NCBI GenBank assembly: GCA_963666465.1
Contig: OY762824.1
Span: forward strand, 4,898,001-4,962,000
Reading direction: 5' to 3'
DNA length: 64,000 nt
DNA from: VXYL01 sp963666465
Lineage (GTDB): Bacteria > Pseudomonadota > Gammaproteobacteria > Pseudomonadales > Azotimanducaceae
Part shown: in pieces, positions 1 through 9,417 of the stretch
Numbering within the stretch: position 1 is the first letter of the stretch
How the letters are laid out: every line of letters starts with the position of its first letter
The notes under the pieces: model-generated
Told to the model about the DNA's origin: nothing
Database searches by the model: none
Seen by the model: the letters and a program-made list of their open reading frames with translations, nothing else
Made by a program: the position numbers and the translations under genes

Positions 1-1098
1 CGCGGGCATCTCGATGGCGCGATCGAGGACTTCCGCGCGGCGCTTGCGACTCGCCCCGAACATGCGTTGACGCGTTACCGGCTTGGCACAGCCGTGCTGG
101 ACCGTGGTGATGCCGACGGTGCCGCCACGCACCTGCGGCGGGCCCTTGCCGTTGACGCCACCTCTGCGGCGGTGCTTGAAGCGCTGGGGGATGCGGCGAT
201 TGCCGCCGAGGACTGGGCCGAAGCCCGTGAGCTTCTCGAACGCGCATGGAAGGCGGAGCCGGCGGCGGGACGGCTTGCCTACAAGCTCGCCCTCGTCGAG
301 CGCCGTCTCGGCAATGACCAAAGTGCGGAACGCTGGCTCGAACGGCGGGGCTTGGCGGCGCCCACCGTTGATGACCCGCTGCTGCTTGAGGTTGCCGGCC
401 TCAGCCTGAACCCCCGCTTTTACGTGGAAGCGGCGGCAAGCGCGGAAGCTCGGGGTGAAGTGGACGATGCCCTCGAAGCCTACGCCCAGGCCACGGCGCT
501 TGCCCCGAACGATGCGGGCGCGGGTCTCGCCCTTGCTCGCGCGCTGGCGCGGCATGGTCGAGATGCGGCGGCGCTGGAGGAAAGCCGACGCATATTGTCG
601 CTGAATGGAACGCGGGTGCGCGCCCTGCACGCCAGCCTCGCGATGCGCCAGGGGGCGCTTGCAGAGGCGGAAGAGAGTTTTGGCGAGCTCGCCCTGGCGG
701 AACCGGGCGAGGCGAGGCACCTTTATTGGCTGGCGATTTCGCGTCTGGGGCAGGGGAGGTGTGCCGAGGCGCGGGCCCCGCTCGCCGAAGCGCTGCGCCT
801 CGCGCCGGCTTCGGGCGAAGCGCATTTGGTGGCGGCGCGGACAGAGGCCCTCTGCGGCAGCGCTGACGCGGCCCTCGATCGCGCCCGCGCATTGCTGAAG
901 GTGCGCGACGATGCCGATACGCGCTTGACGCTGGCCTTCGCGCTGCTCGTCGGCGAGCCGTTGGCTGCAGGGCGGATCGCGGCCCGCCACGGCGACCACG
1001 GAGATGCGCGGTTGATTCTTGATGCGCTGGCGGCGGGGAAGGCGCCGGAGCGGCCGTTCGCCGCGGGGTCGCGCTGGTGGCGGGCGCCGCTGCCGTAG
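1..1098 (+). CDS. TPR-repeat protein, 5' end outside window
   Basis: The frame is open from base 1 to the stop at 1098, giving 365 visible residues, so the start lies upstream of the window. The whole visible part is built of tetratricopeptide-type helix pairs (repeated A-L-x-x-x-P spacing, for example at residues 13-50 and 125-165). No membrane segment or enzyme motif is visible. TPR scaffolds mediate protein-protein contacts. The gene lies directly upstream of a TonB-dependent receptor, and a second TPR protein and a CRTAC1 protein follow further on; this trio recurs in marine proteobacteria (family knowledge), so a role in the same envelope or uptake process is possible but inferred. A TTG at 67 would be a possible internal start, but the repeat pattern continues upstream of it, so I treat the gene as truncated by the window edge. 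Confidence 0.8.
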   Translation, partial: RGHLDGAIEDFRAALATRPEHALTRYRLGTAVLDRGDADGAATHLRRALAVDATSAAVLEALGDAAIAAEDWAEARELLERAWKAEPAAGRLAYKLALVERRLGNDQSAERWLERRGLAAPTVDDPLLLEVAGLSLNPRFYVEAAASAEARGEVDDALEAYAQATALAPNDAGAGLALARALARHGRDAAALEESRRILSLNGTRVRALHASLAMRQGALAEAEESFGELALAEPGEARHLYWLAISRLGQGRCAEARAPLAEALRLAPASGEAHLVAARTEALCGSADAALDRARALLKVRDDADTRLTLAFALLVGEPLAAGRIAARHGDHGDARLILDALAAGKAPERPFAAGSRWWRAPLP

Positions 1099-1179
1099 TG
1101 GACCTTGGGGGGCGGGCATTGCATGTCTCGCATGTGGGGATGGATGCGCTTGTCTGGGAGGGCGCGCACTGGGTTCCCG

Positions 1180-1400
1180 CACGGACGCCCCTCCCTCTGG
1201 AGACGCGCCTTCTGGCGAGTGCGAGGGCAGGATGCCCTCGCCCCCAGGAGGCCCGGGTCCGGAGGGAGGGGCGGCGCGGCCTCCTTCTGCGGAAGACGGC
1301 GTTGCCGCACTATAGGGTGCGCATTGCGGCGCGTTTGCGAGGGCAGAATGCCCGCCCCCGAGAGGCCCGTGTCCACGCTCAACCAAGAATGTTGCAAAAC
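1180..1400. repeat. intergenic REP-like palindromes
   Basis: The 326 bases between the TPR gene and the receptor promoter hold no convincing gene. They contain two copies of the short palindrome family seen across the window: 1222-1240 (CGAGGGCAGGATGCCCTCG) and a degenerate copy at 1339-1357. GCGCCTT/GCGGCGCG side motifs lie between them. The form is that of bacterial REP elements. Confidence 0.55.
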
Positions 1401-1424
1401 CGTCACAAATTGTCGTAGAGCGCC

Positions 1425-1453
1425 TTGACATCCGGGATCGGGGTGCGTAAAAG
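1425..1453 (+). promoter_or_regulatory. putative sigma-70 promoter of TonB receptor
   Basis: A perfect -35 hexamer TTGACA (1425-1430) is followed after 17 bases by TAAAAG (1448-1453), a 4/6 match to the -10 consensus. This predicts a start near 1460 and a leader of about 120 nt before the ATG at 1581. No transcript data exist here, so this rests on sequence alone. Confidence 0.5.
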
Positions 1454-1580
1454 CGTGCATGTCGGGGAAGGACCGACCGCACCGGCGCAACGCCGTGGCC
1501 GCTCCCAATGCGGGTTGCGGGCACGGGCGCAAGGCGGCGCGAGGAAGCTAACCCAAAGGAAATCGAGGGGAAACGGTTTC

Positions 1581-4500
1581 ATGAAACCATGGCTTAAGCA
1601 CTCACTGCGGCTGTCCACCGCACTCATGCTCGCGTTTAGCGTCGTGAATGCGCAGGCGGCCGAAGAGGACGACGAAAGCGATGAGGAGGACGAGGACGTC
1701 GAGGAGATGGTCGTAACCGGGTCTTATATCCGGCGCGACAACTTCGACCTGCCTTCGCCCCGCGACATCGTCGACGCGGTTGACCTCTCCCTGTCGGGAA
1801 CGTCAGACCTCGGCGACATCGTCTTCGACCAGACCTTCCAGATCGGTGTGAACGCCCAGACGGCGACCACCGAGTTCCACGGTGCCGACGACCAGCAATT
1901 CCAGCAGGGCGCGGAAACGTGGGCCAACCTTCGCGGCCTCGGCACGCGGGCGACGATGACGATGATGGACGGGCACCGCGTGCCTGCCAGCGTCAACGGC
2001 ATCGGCTCGTCCACCCGGCGCGCAGGTTCGGACCTCAACAATCTCTATCCCGGCATCGCCATTGGCCGCATCGAGACGATCCTCGACGGTGCATCGGCGT
2101 TGTACGGGGCATCAGCGGTGTCTGGCGTCATCAACCTGGTGCCGCGCAAGGACTTCGACGGCCTGATGGTGAACTACGAGTATTCGCAGCCCGTCGAGAA
2201 CGGCACGCCGGCCAAGCGCATGGGTCTCCTGGCAGGGGCGCAGGGCGACCGCACCAGCGTCATCTTCGCCTTGGAGATTCGCGACCAGGCACGGATGAAG
2301 CAGACAGACCGCCCGGACTACGTCATCAGCTCGGCGAACTGGACGGGGCAGTATCTGCACCCGTATCAGGAACGTCCCTGGGCGCATCCCGGCGAGTATC
2401 TGATCCCGCACCGCGGTGCCGACGGCGAGCTGTCGCCGAACGCCTCGGTGGAACAGATCTGGTATCGCCTGCCGGACTCGCAGCGCTGGGGGTGGGGCAA
2501 CACGAATGGTTGGCTGGCCGAACGCTACTCGCCGACCCGCAGCGATCAGTCCAACTCCATGCCCGCAGCCGGTCCCTCGGGCGGGGTCTTCTCGCCGATC
2601 TACGACGTCAACGACCCCGGGGTCGTCCCGGTGCATTTCATGGGCCAGGGGAATGGGGGCCGAGGCGCCGAGAGAGGTCCACGGCTTAGCGACAACCTCC
2701 TGCCGTATCAGGGCTACAGCGATCCCGATCAGTCGGGTGGCATCTGGACTGCCTTCCGGCAAGACCCAGGCTGCGGCTATGCCTTCGGTGGCGGCAACGA
2801 CTACACGCCCTTCCGTCCGCCGCTGCCGATGGACCATCCGCAACGCGATGCGATCCGCAACGGCAAGGGCGGCGTGCTGCCGTACCCGGAACTGGCAGAC
2901 CACCCGCTCCTCACCACCAGCGGATGGGACGACTCCGAGCAGAATCTTGGCTACACGGACAACCAGTTGCCGGGCAACTTCCTGAACGGCTTCATGGTGG
3001 GCGAGCTCGATGGCTGGTCGGCATGGAACGGCCAGGAAGGCTATACCGCCGGCGAGCCGCAGGACTGCCGAGCCTCCATCGGCGACCAGGCCGACATCCG
3101 CGAGGAGCGCAACCAAGAGTCCGCGATGACCTACTTCGAGCACGAGTTCAACGACTACGTGAAGGTGCGTGGCGAACTCGTCACTTCCCGGCTCGACTGG
3201 AATACGCGCAACTACTCCGTGCGTCTCGACGACTGGAACGCCCGAGCTTCCAACGGCCCGACGGCGGCCATGGTGGTCGGCTCCAACCCCGGCAACCCCT
3301 ACCGAGCCTACGCGGACGGTTCGAGCGCTTGCGACTACCTCGCACTCGCCGGTTGCGACGAGTGGAACGACCGTTGGGCGCAGCGTGAAGAGTGGGTCAA
3401 GACCATGTTCTCTGCCGATGCTGGCGGCGCTGCCGACCTGCTCCTCGAGCGGGGTGTCCATGCCGACTCGTACCTGAACTACGACGACCGCAACGGCAAC
3501 GGCCGCTACGACTACCTCGAAGAGCCAGGCGAGATGATGCTGTTCGCGCAGGACGCCAACGGAGATGGCATTCCCGACCGCACCACGGGTGTCGACTCCG
3601 ACGGTGACGGCATTCCCGATGCCGACTTCGGCCTGACGCGCAATCCGGAGTACCGGGTGGTGCTGCTCTCCGACACCGTGGACATGGACGGTGACGGCAT
3701 TCCCGACCGCTTCGACCCGGACACTCTCGGCAACGGCGGCGTTCGCCTGTTCGAGGACGTGCGCGCATGGCATGACAACAACATCACGCCGAAGCAGCCC
3801 TACAACAACAACATCCCGTGGCTGAACGACGACATGACTTGGAAGGATCGCACCACGATCGACAACTTCCGGCTGCGTCTCGGCACCGAAATCGACATTC
3901 CGGACACCGACTGGATTGTCGATGCCGACTGGATCTGGCAGATCAGCCGTCGCACGGACGATCGCATGGAAGCCGCGTGGCCCATGACCCTCGCCGCGCT
4001 GCGGTGTCAGGCAGGGCCCTTCGGCGATCAGTGCTGGAACCCCTTCAGCACCGCATGGCTTGCCACCACCGAGGACGGCGAACTGCAGCCCGCATGGCGG
4101 GATCCGAACGCCGCCGAGGTGAACACGGAGGAGGAGAACCGCTTCGCCGGCGTCCACCTCTCGCAGATGCAGCGCACGATTGGTCTCCACATCATCGACG
4201 TGGTGGCCAACAACAGCTCCATCTACGACCTGCCCTGGAACGACCAGCCGGTCGGCATCGCGGCGGGCCTCCACTACCGGACGGAATCGGAAGAGTTCCG
4301 ACCGGACGCGATGGGCGCCATTGGTCTTGGCATCGGCACGGCGGACTTCGACCCGTGGTCGGGCAACACATCCATCAACTACCAGATGACGGAAGAGGAA
4401 ACCCGTGCGGTCTTCGTCGAGCTCTCGCTGCCGCTGGTTGACCACGACTTCTGGGGCCAGATGGAAGTCCAGGTCGCGGCTCGCTATGCGGAGTTTGAAG

Positions 4501-5930
4501 CTCGCGGCGGTCTCTCGACCGCTGGCCGGAAGGTGAATTTCGACACGGTGATTCCGAAGCTCGCAATTCGCTACCAGCCACTCGACTTCCTCGCCATCCG
4601 CGCCAGCCTCACGCAAGGCTACGTGCTGCCGGGAATGTTCCAGCTCTTCAACCCGACGCTGGCGCAATCGGGCAGCGGCTCCAACTCGGTGCAGTCGCTC
4701 AGCGATTACATCTGCGACAACATGCCGGATCTTGCCGCCTGCGCCAGCGCTGGCGATGCCGGTGTGGTGGCCAACGTGCTGACGCCAGACTCGGAGGCGC
4801 CGGACCTTGATGCGGAGGTTTCCGACCTCTACAACGTCGGTCTCTCGGTGCAGTTCCTGGACGGCGACCTGAACTTCGATGTGGACTACACCACGGTGGA
4901 CTTCAATGGCCGGGTTGACCGCTTTGCGGCCACCTCGAACATCAGCGCCGCGGGCATCGGCTTCACCCGGCACGCGGAGGCGATGTGCCCGGGCACGGAA
5001 CTCGACTACGACAACCTGGAGCGAGGAGACCGCACGAACGTGGGCGAATACATCGCCAACACGTCCGCGGCAGAGCTCGAGTGCCGTCGTCAGGCCGCCA
5101 TCTCATGGGTGCAAGAGCACGAGAGCGGGGTTGGCGGCAGCACCATCCAGCGGGGCGGCATCGACGGCCTCCAGTTGGAGTTGGTTGACTCCCCGTGGAC
5201 GAACCAGGGCGAGCAGACCACCACCAGCGTAATCTGGGGTGCGCGGTATCGCTTCGAGGCGGAGTCCATCCCCTACATCGGCGGCGACTACGGCAGCTTC
5301 GCGCTGTCCATGAGCGCCACCCAGATGGTGGAGATGAGCATCGTGCGGTTCACGGCGGACAGCGGCCACGCCTACGGCGGCATCCGCGTCGATGGCGTGG
5401 GCAACCGCAACAATGGCGTTCACTACATCCGCAACCTGAACGAGCTGTTCTGGAGCCTGCCGGCAACGCCGGAGTGGCGGGTCAATGCGAACCTGCGCTG
5501 GTTCTATGGCGACCACATCGCCCAGTTCGGCGTCCGCTGGCATTCCAGCCTGAGTGACGTGATGGCCTCGTGGGATGAGGTGCTCGGTGACGACCGCGAC
5601 TTCGACTTGACCAACACCTGGGTGAACGGCCAGCCTCGCTCCGGCGAAGGCACGGACGGCGCCGAGGTCGTGACGCTTGCCGAAGACAGGGTCTGTGCGG
5701 ACCAGGACCGCAACCCATACTGCCGCATCGACTCGCGTCACTACTGGGACGCCAGCTACACGTACACCCGGCCGGACATCTTCGGCTTCGGTTACGCGGC
5801 GCTGAACCTCTCGATGCGCAACGTCTTCAACGCCAACCCCGACCCGATGCCTTCGGGCGTCGGCTACGACACCTACGTTGACAACATCATGGGACGCATC
5901 GCATTCATGCGCCTCACGGTGGGCTTCTGA
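1581..5930 (+). CDS. large TonB-dependent outer-membrane receptor
   Basis: 1449 residues. It starts at ATG 1581 because a signal peptide begins there (cleavage likely after A-Q-A, residue 26) and AGGAAATCGAGGGGA precedes it. A very acidic linker (E/D-rich, residues 28-45) leads to the plug with M-V-V-T-G-S-Y-I-R-R. The rest is beta-barrel-like with many aromatic and amphipathic strands and ends in L-T-V-G-F, the usual terminal phenylalanine. Such receptors import siderophores, vitamins or oligomers using TonB energy; the substrate cannot be told. At about residues 634-713 there is an insert with D-x-N/D-G-D-G-I-P-D repeats typical of calcium-binding thrombospondin type 3 modules. The protein is far longer than the common 700-1000 residues. 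An intrinsic terminator follows at 6028. Confidence 0.93.
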   Translation: MKPWLKHSLRLSTALMLAFSVVNAQAAEEDDESDEEDEDVEEMVVTGSYIRRDNFDLPSPRDIVDAVDLSLSGTSDLGDIVFDQTFQIGVNAQTATTEFHGADDQQFQQGAETWANLRGLGTRATMTMMDGHRVPASVNGIGSSTRRAGSDLNNLYPGIAIGRIETILDGASALYGASAVSGVINLVPRKDFDGLMVNYEYSQPVENGTPAKRMGLLAGAQGDRTSVIFALEIRDQARMKQTDRPDYVISSANWTGQYLHPYQERPWAHPGEYLIPHRGADGELSPNASVEQIWYRLPDSQRWGWGNTNGWLAERYSPTRSDQSNSMPAAGPSGGVFSPIYDVNDPGVVPVHFMGQGNGGRGAERGPRLSDNLLPYQGYSDPDQSGGIWTAFRQDPGCGYAFGGGNDYTPFRPPLPMDHPQRDAIRNGKGGVLPYPELADHPLLTTSGWDDSEQNLGYTDNQLPGNFLNGFMVGELDGWSAWNGQEGYTAGEPQDCRASIGDQADIREERNQESAMTYFEHEFNDYVKVRGELVTSRLDWNTRNYSVRLDDWNARASNGPTAAMVVGSNPGNPYRAYADGSSACDYLALAGCDEWNDRWAQREEWVKTMFSADAGGAADLLLERGVHADSYLNYDDRNGNGRYDYLEEPGEMMLFAQDANGDGIPDRTTGVDSDGDGIPDADFGLTRNPEYRVVLLSDTVDMDGDGIPDRFDPDTLGNGGVRLFEDVRAWHDNNITPKQPYNNNIPWLNDDMTWKDRTTIDNFRLRLGTEIDIPDTDWIVDADWIWQISRRTDDRMEAAWPMTLAALRCQAGPFGDQCWNPFSTAWLATTEDGELQPAWRDPNAAEVNTEEENRFAGVHLSQMQRTIGLHIIDVVANNSSIYDLPWNDQPVGIAAGLHYRTESEEFRPDAMGAIGLGIGTADFDPWSGNTSINYQMTEEETRAVFVELSLPLVDHDFWGQMEVQVAARYAEFEARGGLSTAGRKVNFDTVIPKLAIRYQPLDFLAIRASLTQGYVLPGMFQLFNPTLAQSGSGSNSVQSLSDYICDNMPDLAACASAGDAGVVANVLTPDSEAPDLDAEVSDLYNVGLSVQFLDGDLNFDVDYTTVDFNGRVDRFAATSNISAAGIGFTRHAEAMCPGTELDYDNLERGDRTNVGEYIANTSAAELECRRQAAISWVQEHESGVGGSTIQRGGIDGLQLELVDSPWTNQGEQTTTSVIWGARYRFEAESIPYIGGDYGSFALSMSATQMVEMSIVRFTADSGHAYGGIRVDGVGNRNNGVHYIRNLNELFWSLPATPEWRVNANLRWFYGDHIAQFGVRWHSSLSDVMASWDEVLGDDRDFDLTNTWVNGQPRSGEGTDGAEVVTLAEDRVCADQDRNPYCRIDSRHYWDASYTYTRPDIFGFGYAALNLSMRNVFNANPDPMPSGVGYDTYVDNIMGRIAFMRLTVGF

Positions 5931-5974
5931 TCGAAGCTGCTTGACGTAGCGGAGGGTTGGTCAGGTCGGATTCG

Positions 5975-6793
5975 ATGCCGCAACGCAGCGCATCCGACCG
6001 CTTTCCCTCCCGTCGTTTCTCTTTTCTGGCTCGGCGAAGGCAGCCCCTTCGCCGAGCCTTTTTCTTTTCTGCGCTTTTCATGCCGATCGGCCTGCCGTCA
6101 GGAAGCGCATGGGGCGAGGACTGCTCCTCGGTGCCTGAGGCAGAGCGCGCTGCCTGCGAACTTCAGGCGCGCTGCGAGGCGCTTGAAGATGGCAAGCGGC
6201 GGCAAGAGTGCCTGGCGGCTGCAGCGACCTTGCGGCAGACGCTTGGTGCCGAGGCTTTGGAGACGGAGACGATTGGTGCTGCCCAAGCGCCCGCAGCCGT
6301 GCCGGAGCCGGATGACCAGACGGCGCCGAGGCGCGGCATCTGGGGGCGAGTCACGGGCCTCCTGAAGCGCGACGAACCTGCACCGGTGAACCCAGGGTCG
6401 ACTTTGCCGGCGGCTACGGCAGACACGGCCGATGCCAAACAAGGCGCCCCGGCCACCACCGAGGTGGCGATCATCAAAACCACCGTGGATCGCACGGTGC
6501 TCGAAATCCCCGAGCACTTCTTTGGCGAGGTCACCGCCCACCGCAAGTTGGTGCGCGACCGGCAGTTGATCGCCGTGGACGGTCGCGCGCTGTTCGAAGG
6601 CGACGTGTGGCGCGAAAGCAAGATCCGCAGGGGCAATCGCGTGGAGGTGCAGAAGGTGTCAGGCATCTTCGGCGAACGCTACCGCATCATGGGCCCCTCC
6701 AAACGCGCCGTTACCGCCAACCGCATCCGCTGCGAACGCGTTGAGTTGAACACCGACGACCGCCGGAAGTGTTCCCTCCTGCCCGAAGGCTAA
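5975..6793 (+). CDS. secreted protein of unknown function
   Basis: I do not recognise this family. From ATG 5975 it has 272 residues. An arginine-rich stretch and a hydrophobic run (A-F-F-F-S-A-L-F) ending near S-A-W-G look like a signal peptide, followed by a cysteine-containing N-terminal part, an alanine/proline-rich middle and a basic C-terminal domain from about residue 160. The start is uncertain: a perfect terminator hairpin for the upstream receptor lies inside the putative leader, and ATG 6080, just after its T-tract, is the alternative, which would remove most of the signal peptide. Neither start has a well placed ribosome binding site. The gene follows the receptor in the same direction. 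Confidence 0.6.
   Translation: MPQRSASDRFPSRRFSFLARRRQPLRRAFFFSALFMPIGLPSGSAWGEDCSSVPEAERAACELQARCEALEDGKRRQECLAAAATLRQTLGAEALETETIGAAQAPAAVPEPDDQTAPRRGIWGRVTGLLKRDEPAPVNPGSTLPAATADTADAKQGAPATTEVAIIKTTVDRTVLEIPEHFFGEVTAHRKLVRDRQLIAVDGRALFEGDVWRESKIRRGNRVEVQKVSGIFGERYRIMGPSKRAVTANRIRCERVELNTDDRRKCSLLPEG
6028..6070 (+). terminator. intrinsic terminator after TonB receptor
   Basis: A perfect 13-bp stem, GGCTCGGCGAAGG (6028-6040) with CCTTCGCCGAGCC (6046-6058), closes a 5-base loop and is followed directly by TTTTTCTTTTCT. It lies about 100 bases after the receptor stop and is the clearest rho-independent terminator in the window. Confidence 0.85.
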
Positions 6794-6926
6794 ACACCCG
6801 TGTCGTCCGTCACCGTTGACGTGCGTCACCTTGGCCGAGCGCCGCGTCCCGGATCAAGGAAACGTCGAAGCAGGGACTCCAATCCTTGTGGTGATGCCGC
6901 CGCCTGTCTCTGGCGGACCGCGCTGC

Positions 6927-7599
6927 TCACTGCCCGTAAGCACCCATGTCCGCCAGTGCGTCTGCCCCATCTACGCCCATGTATTTGGCGTACTTCCACT
7001 CGTCCTCAAAGCGGCAATAGATGATGGTGAAATACCCATCTGACTTATCGCGTAGGCAGTTTACGCCTGTGGCTTCGCTACCGTACTTGGCGGTGTACGC
7101 GGCAACGATGGACGAAAGGCGCGAGTGCAATGCCGATGGCACATGCGACTTGAGCTCGTTGAAGCGGTTGCGGATGGACGGCAACGTCGTACCGGATGCG
7201 GCTACGCCCATCCACCCCATGCCCGCGGCGATGTCTTGGTCGACGCTACCCAACCCTAGAACGAGGATTTCGCCCAGCCTAGCCTGCGACATCTTGAAGC
7301 CACGCTTGGCGGCCGCAAGAAGGGTACGGGGCGGCTTCGCCGTATCGATGTCGCTTGTATAGGTGCCTACCCCGTGAGTTCGAAAGATGGGTATCAAGCA
7401 TCCTCATGGCGATTGCGTGCGCCGTGTCCTCGTCCGGCTCTGCGATGACCACGACCTCCTCGTCCACTGCCAGTGGTTCCGCGATGTCGTGGAGGACTTG
7501 CTCGGGTACATCCCTGCCGGCTGCATTCCCGACGGAAGCGAAGAGCGCGATGCATGCGAGATGTACCGAGACGCGGCGAGATGTGTGGTTGTCGGGCAT
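6927..7599 (-). pseudogene. frameshifted secreted protein, unknown family
   Basis: Start ATG 7599 is preceded by AAAGGAGAG at ideal spacing. The first part reads a clear signal peptide (V-H-L-A-C-I-A-L-F-A-S-V, cleavage near N-A-A-G) and an acidic segment. Around 7380-7400 the sensible reading moves by one base into another frame, which continues as T-H-G-V-G-T-Y-T-S-D-I and runs to the stop at 6927 with A-K-R-G-F-K-M-S-Q-A-R-L-G-E-I and a C-terminal part rich in Y, F and W. The first frame would instead end at 7279. Both halves look protein-like and only the first has a start, so I infer one gene of about 223 residues broken by an indel. Alternatives are a sequencing error or two short genes. 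The family is not recognised. Confidence 0.6.
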
Positions 7600-7785
7600 T
7601 GGCTCTCCTTTGCCAATCGTTGAGGGCAAGCATTTGCGACGGCGCCGCTCACGGGACGCACAAGGTTCGAACCCGCCGAACTTTACCATCGCGGCAACGG
7701 GGTGCAATGGCAAGGAGGGGCCTTTAGGCCCGCCTTCGCTGCCGGGCATGGGCCGCGTCCGTGTCAGGCATAATTCAAGGCCCCT

Positions 7786-9279
7786 GTGACAGCAGGGCAT
7801 GCGAAGCCGTTGACTCAACGTGCCGATGACGAAGGCGTGGCGCGACATCGGGGTGCCGTTAGGTGGGCGTTGCTGTGCGGGCTGGCGCTCGGATTGGTCG
7901 CGTGCGAAGAGGAGCCGTTTCCGGACGCGGCATCGCCGCCGGCTCCGAGCGACGAACTGCTGCTCGTGAATTACAACGAGACAGACATCGCCCTTGCGGA
8001 AATGCTCACCAAGGTGACCGCCAGGGCGCGCGCCGCCCCGGACTCGGGCCGGGCGCGGGGCGAGCTTGGCATGACCTACGAGATGAACGACTTCCAGGAA
8101 GCCGCCATCGCCACCTACGCGCAGGCTTGGGCGCTCGATCCGACGGAGTTCCTGTGGCCCTACTTCCAGTCGCAGCTCATGCACAAGCTGGGCGACACCG
8201 ACGAGGCCTTGCGTGTCCTCGACGCGGCGCTGCTGCTCGACGACCAGTACGTGCCGGCGTGGCTTTGGCGCGGAAGCTGGCTGCGCGCCCTGGGGCGCTT
8301 CGACGAGGCCATCGATGCGTTTGAGCGAGCGGAGGAACTCGGCGCCGGCGCCCCGGCAATTGCCGGAGTCGCGCAGGCGCTGATGGGGCAGTTGAAGCAC
8401 GAGGAGGCGCTTGAACTCTTGCAGGAGCTCTCCCACATCAACCACCCGCACATCCAGCGCCTGCTCGGCCGCGCCCATCAGGCGGTGGGCATGACGGACG
8501 AGGCGCGCATCGCCCTCGCGCGCGGGAGGAATGCCACGCCCATGCAGTGGCGGGACGAGCGCCACCAGCCCAAGTGGCAGTTTCTCGCCAGCCACGGCGG
8601 GCGGCTGGTTCATGCCGAGGGGCTGCTCAAGTCGGGCCAGTTCGAGGAGGCCGTGGCCGTGCTTGAGCCGATGTTCGAGGCGACTCCCGAAGACGAGGCC
8701 GTGGTGTCGAACCTCGCCATGGCGCACGGCCGGGCCGGCAACATCGAGCGTGCCTTCGAGCTGATCGAGCACGGGCTCAACGTGGCCCCGGAGTATTACC
8801 GCTACCACAACGTGCTCGCGAGCATCCACTACCACCGGGAGGAACTCGATACGGCGCTCGAGCATCTCGATGCCGCGATTGCTGCCTATCCCGCCCAGGT
8901 GTGGCCACACCAGCAGATGGCCCGCATCTTCATGCAGCAGCGCCGCTACGACGAAGCCCTCGAAGCCTTCGACCGCGCCCTGCAATACGGCCCCGAAACC
9001 CCGGAGCAACTCCTGCATCAGGCCGGAGTCATCGAAGGCGCCCGCGAGCGCTGGCCGGAGGCCATCGAGCGCTTCCAGCGTGCCGTGGCCATCGACGAGT
9101 CCTTCACCCTCGCCTACATCTACCTTGGCCGCTCGCTGGCGGAAGCCGGCCGCTTCGAGGAAGCGAAATCGGCCTTGGATTGGGCCGAACGCCTGGACAC
9201 GCACCCGCAAGAGCTCGCCGGTGCAAGGGCCCGCGCCAACGCGCTGGAAAAGGCGGCCAACTGGAGCTTCGAGGGCTGA
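7786..9279 (+). CDS. TPR-repeat lipoprotein
   Basis: 497 residues from GTG 7786. A basic N-terminal stretch, a hydrophobic segment and the lipobox L-V-A-C (Cys about residue 40) mark a lipoprotein. From residue about 75 to the C-terminus there are TPR helix pairs, many with the classic A-x-x-x-Y/F-x-x-A-L-x-x-x-P spacing (for example A-L-Q-Y-G-P-E-T-P-E-Q). TPR lipoproteins next to CRTAC1/UnbV proteins are a common pair in gammaproteobacteria and are thought to act together in the envelope. Here the CRTAC1 gene follows at 10583, separated by an Rpn nuclease gene. The start could be later, but any start must precede the lipobox. Confidence 0.85.
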   Translation: MTAGHAKPLTQRADDEGVARHRGAVRWALLCGLALGLVACEEEPFPDAASPPAPSDELLLVNYNETDIALAEMLTKVTARARAAPDSGRARGELGMTYEMNDFQEAAIATYAQAWALDPTEFLWPYFQSQLMHKLGDTDEALRVLDAALLLDDQYVPAWLWRGSWLRALGRFDEAIDAFERAEELGAGAPAIAGVAQALMGQLKHEEALELLQELSHINHPHIQRLLGRAHQAVGMTDEARIALARGRNATPMQWRDERHQPKWQFLASHGGRLVHAEGLLKSGQFEEAVAVLEPMFEATPEDEAVVSNLAMAHGRAGNIERAFELIEHGLNVAPEYYRYHNVLASIHYHREELDTALEHLDAAIAAYPAQVWPHQQMARIFMQQRRYDEALEAFDRALQYGPETPEQLLHQAGVIEGARERWPEAIERFQRAVAIDESFTLAYIYLGRSLAEAGRFEEAKSALDWAERLDTHPQELAGARARANALEKAANWSFEG

Positions 9280-9417
9280 AGGGCAGGCCGCGTTGGGCCT
9301 TGTTAGCTGGGCGGTCCCTCGTGCGAGTTTTCGTACGCGTCGAAGGACGATTTCTGACAAGCCCTTCAGCCTTTTCCTGCATATTTTTCGCGTGCGCCCG
9401 GCTACGGTTTTGGCGCT

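Noticed and set aside
1425..1580. Longer N-terminus for the first TonB receptor
   Set aside because: The extra codons begin inside the -35 box of the likely promoter, and the signal peptide starts at ATG 1581.
2112..4973. 953-codon open frame antisense to the first TonB receptor
   Set aside because: Typical shadow of a high-GC gene; the plus-strand protein has clear signal peptide, plug and barrel.
7655..7685. tRNA-like GGTTCGAACCC stretch
   Set aside because: No matching acceptor arm, D arm or anticodon arm at the right distance; it is an isolated T-loop look-alike.
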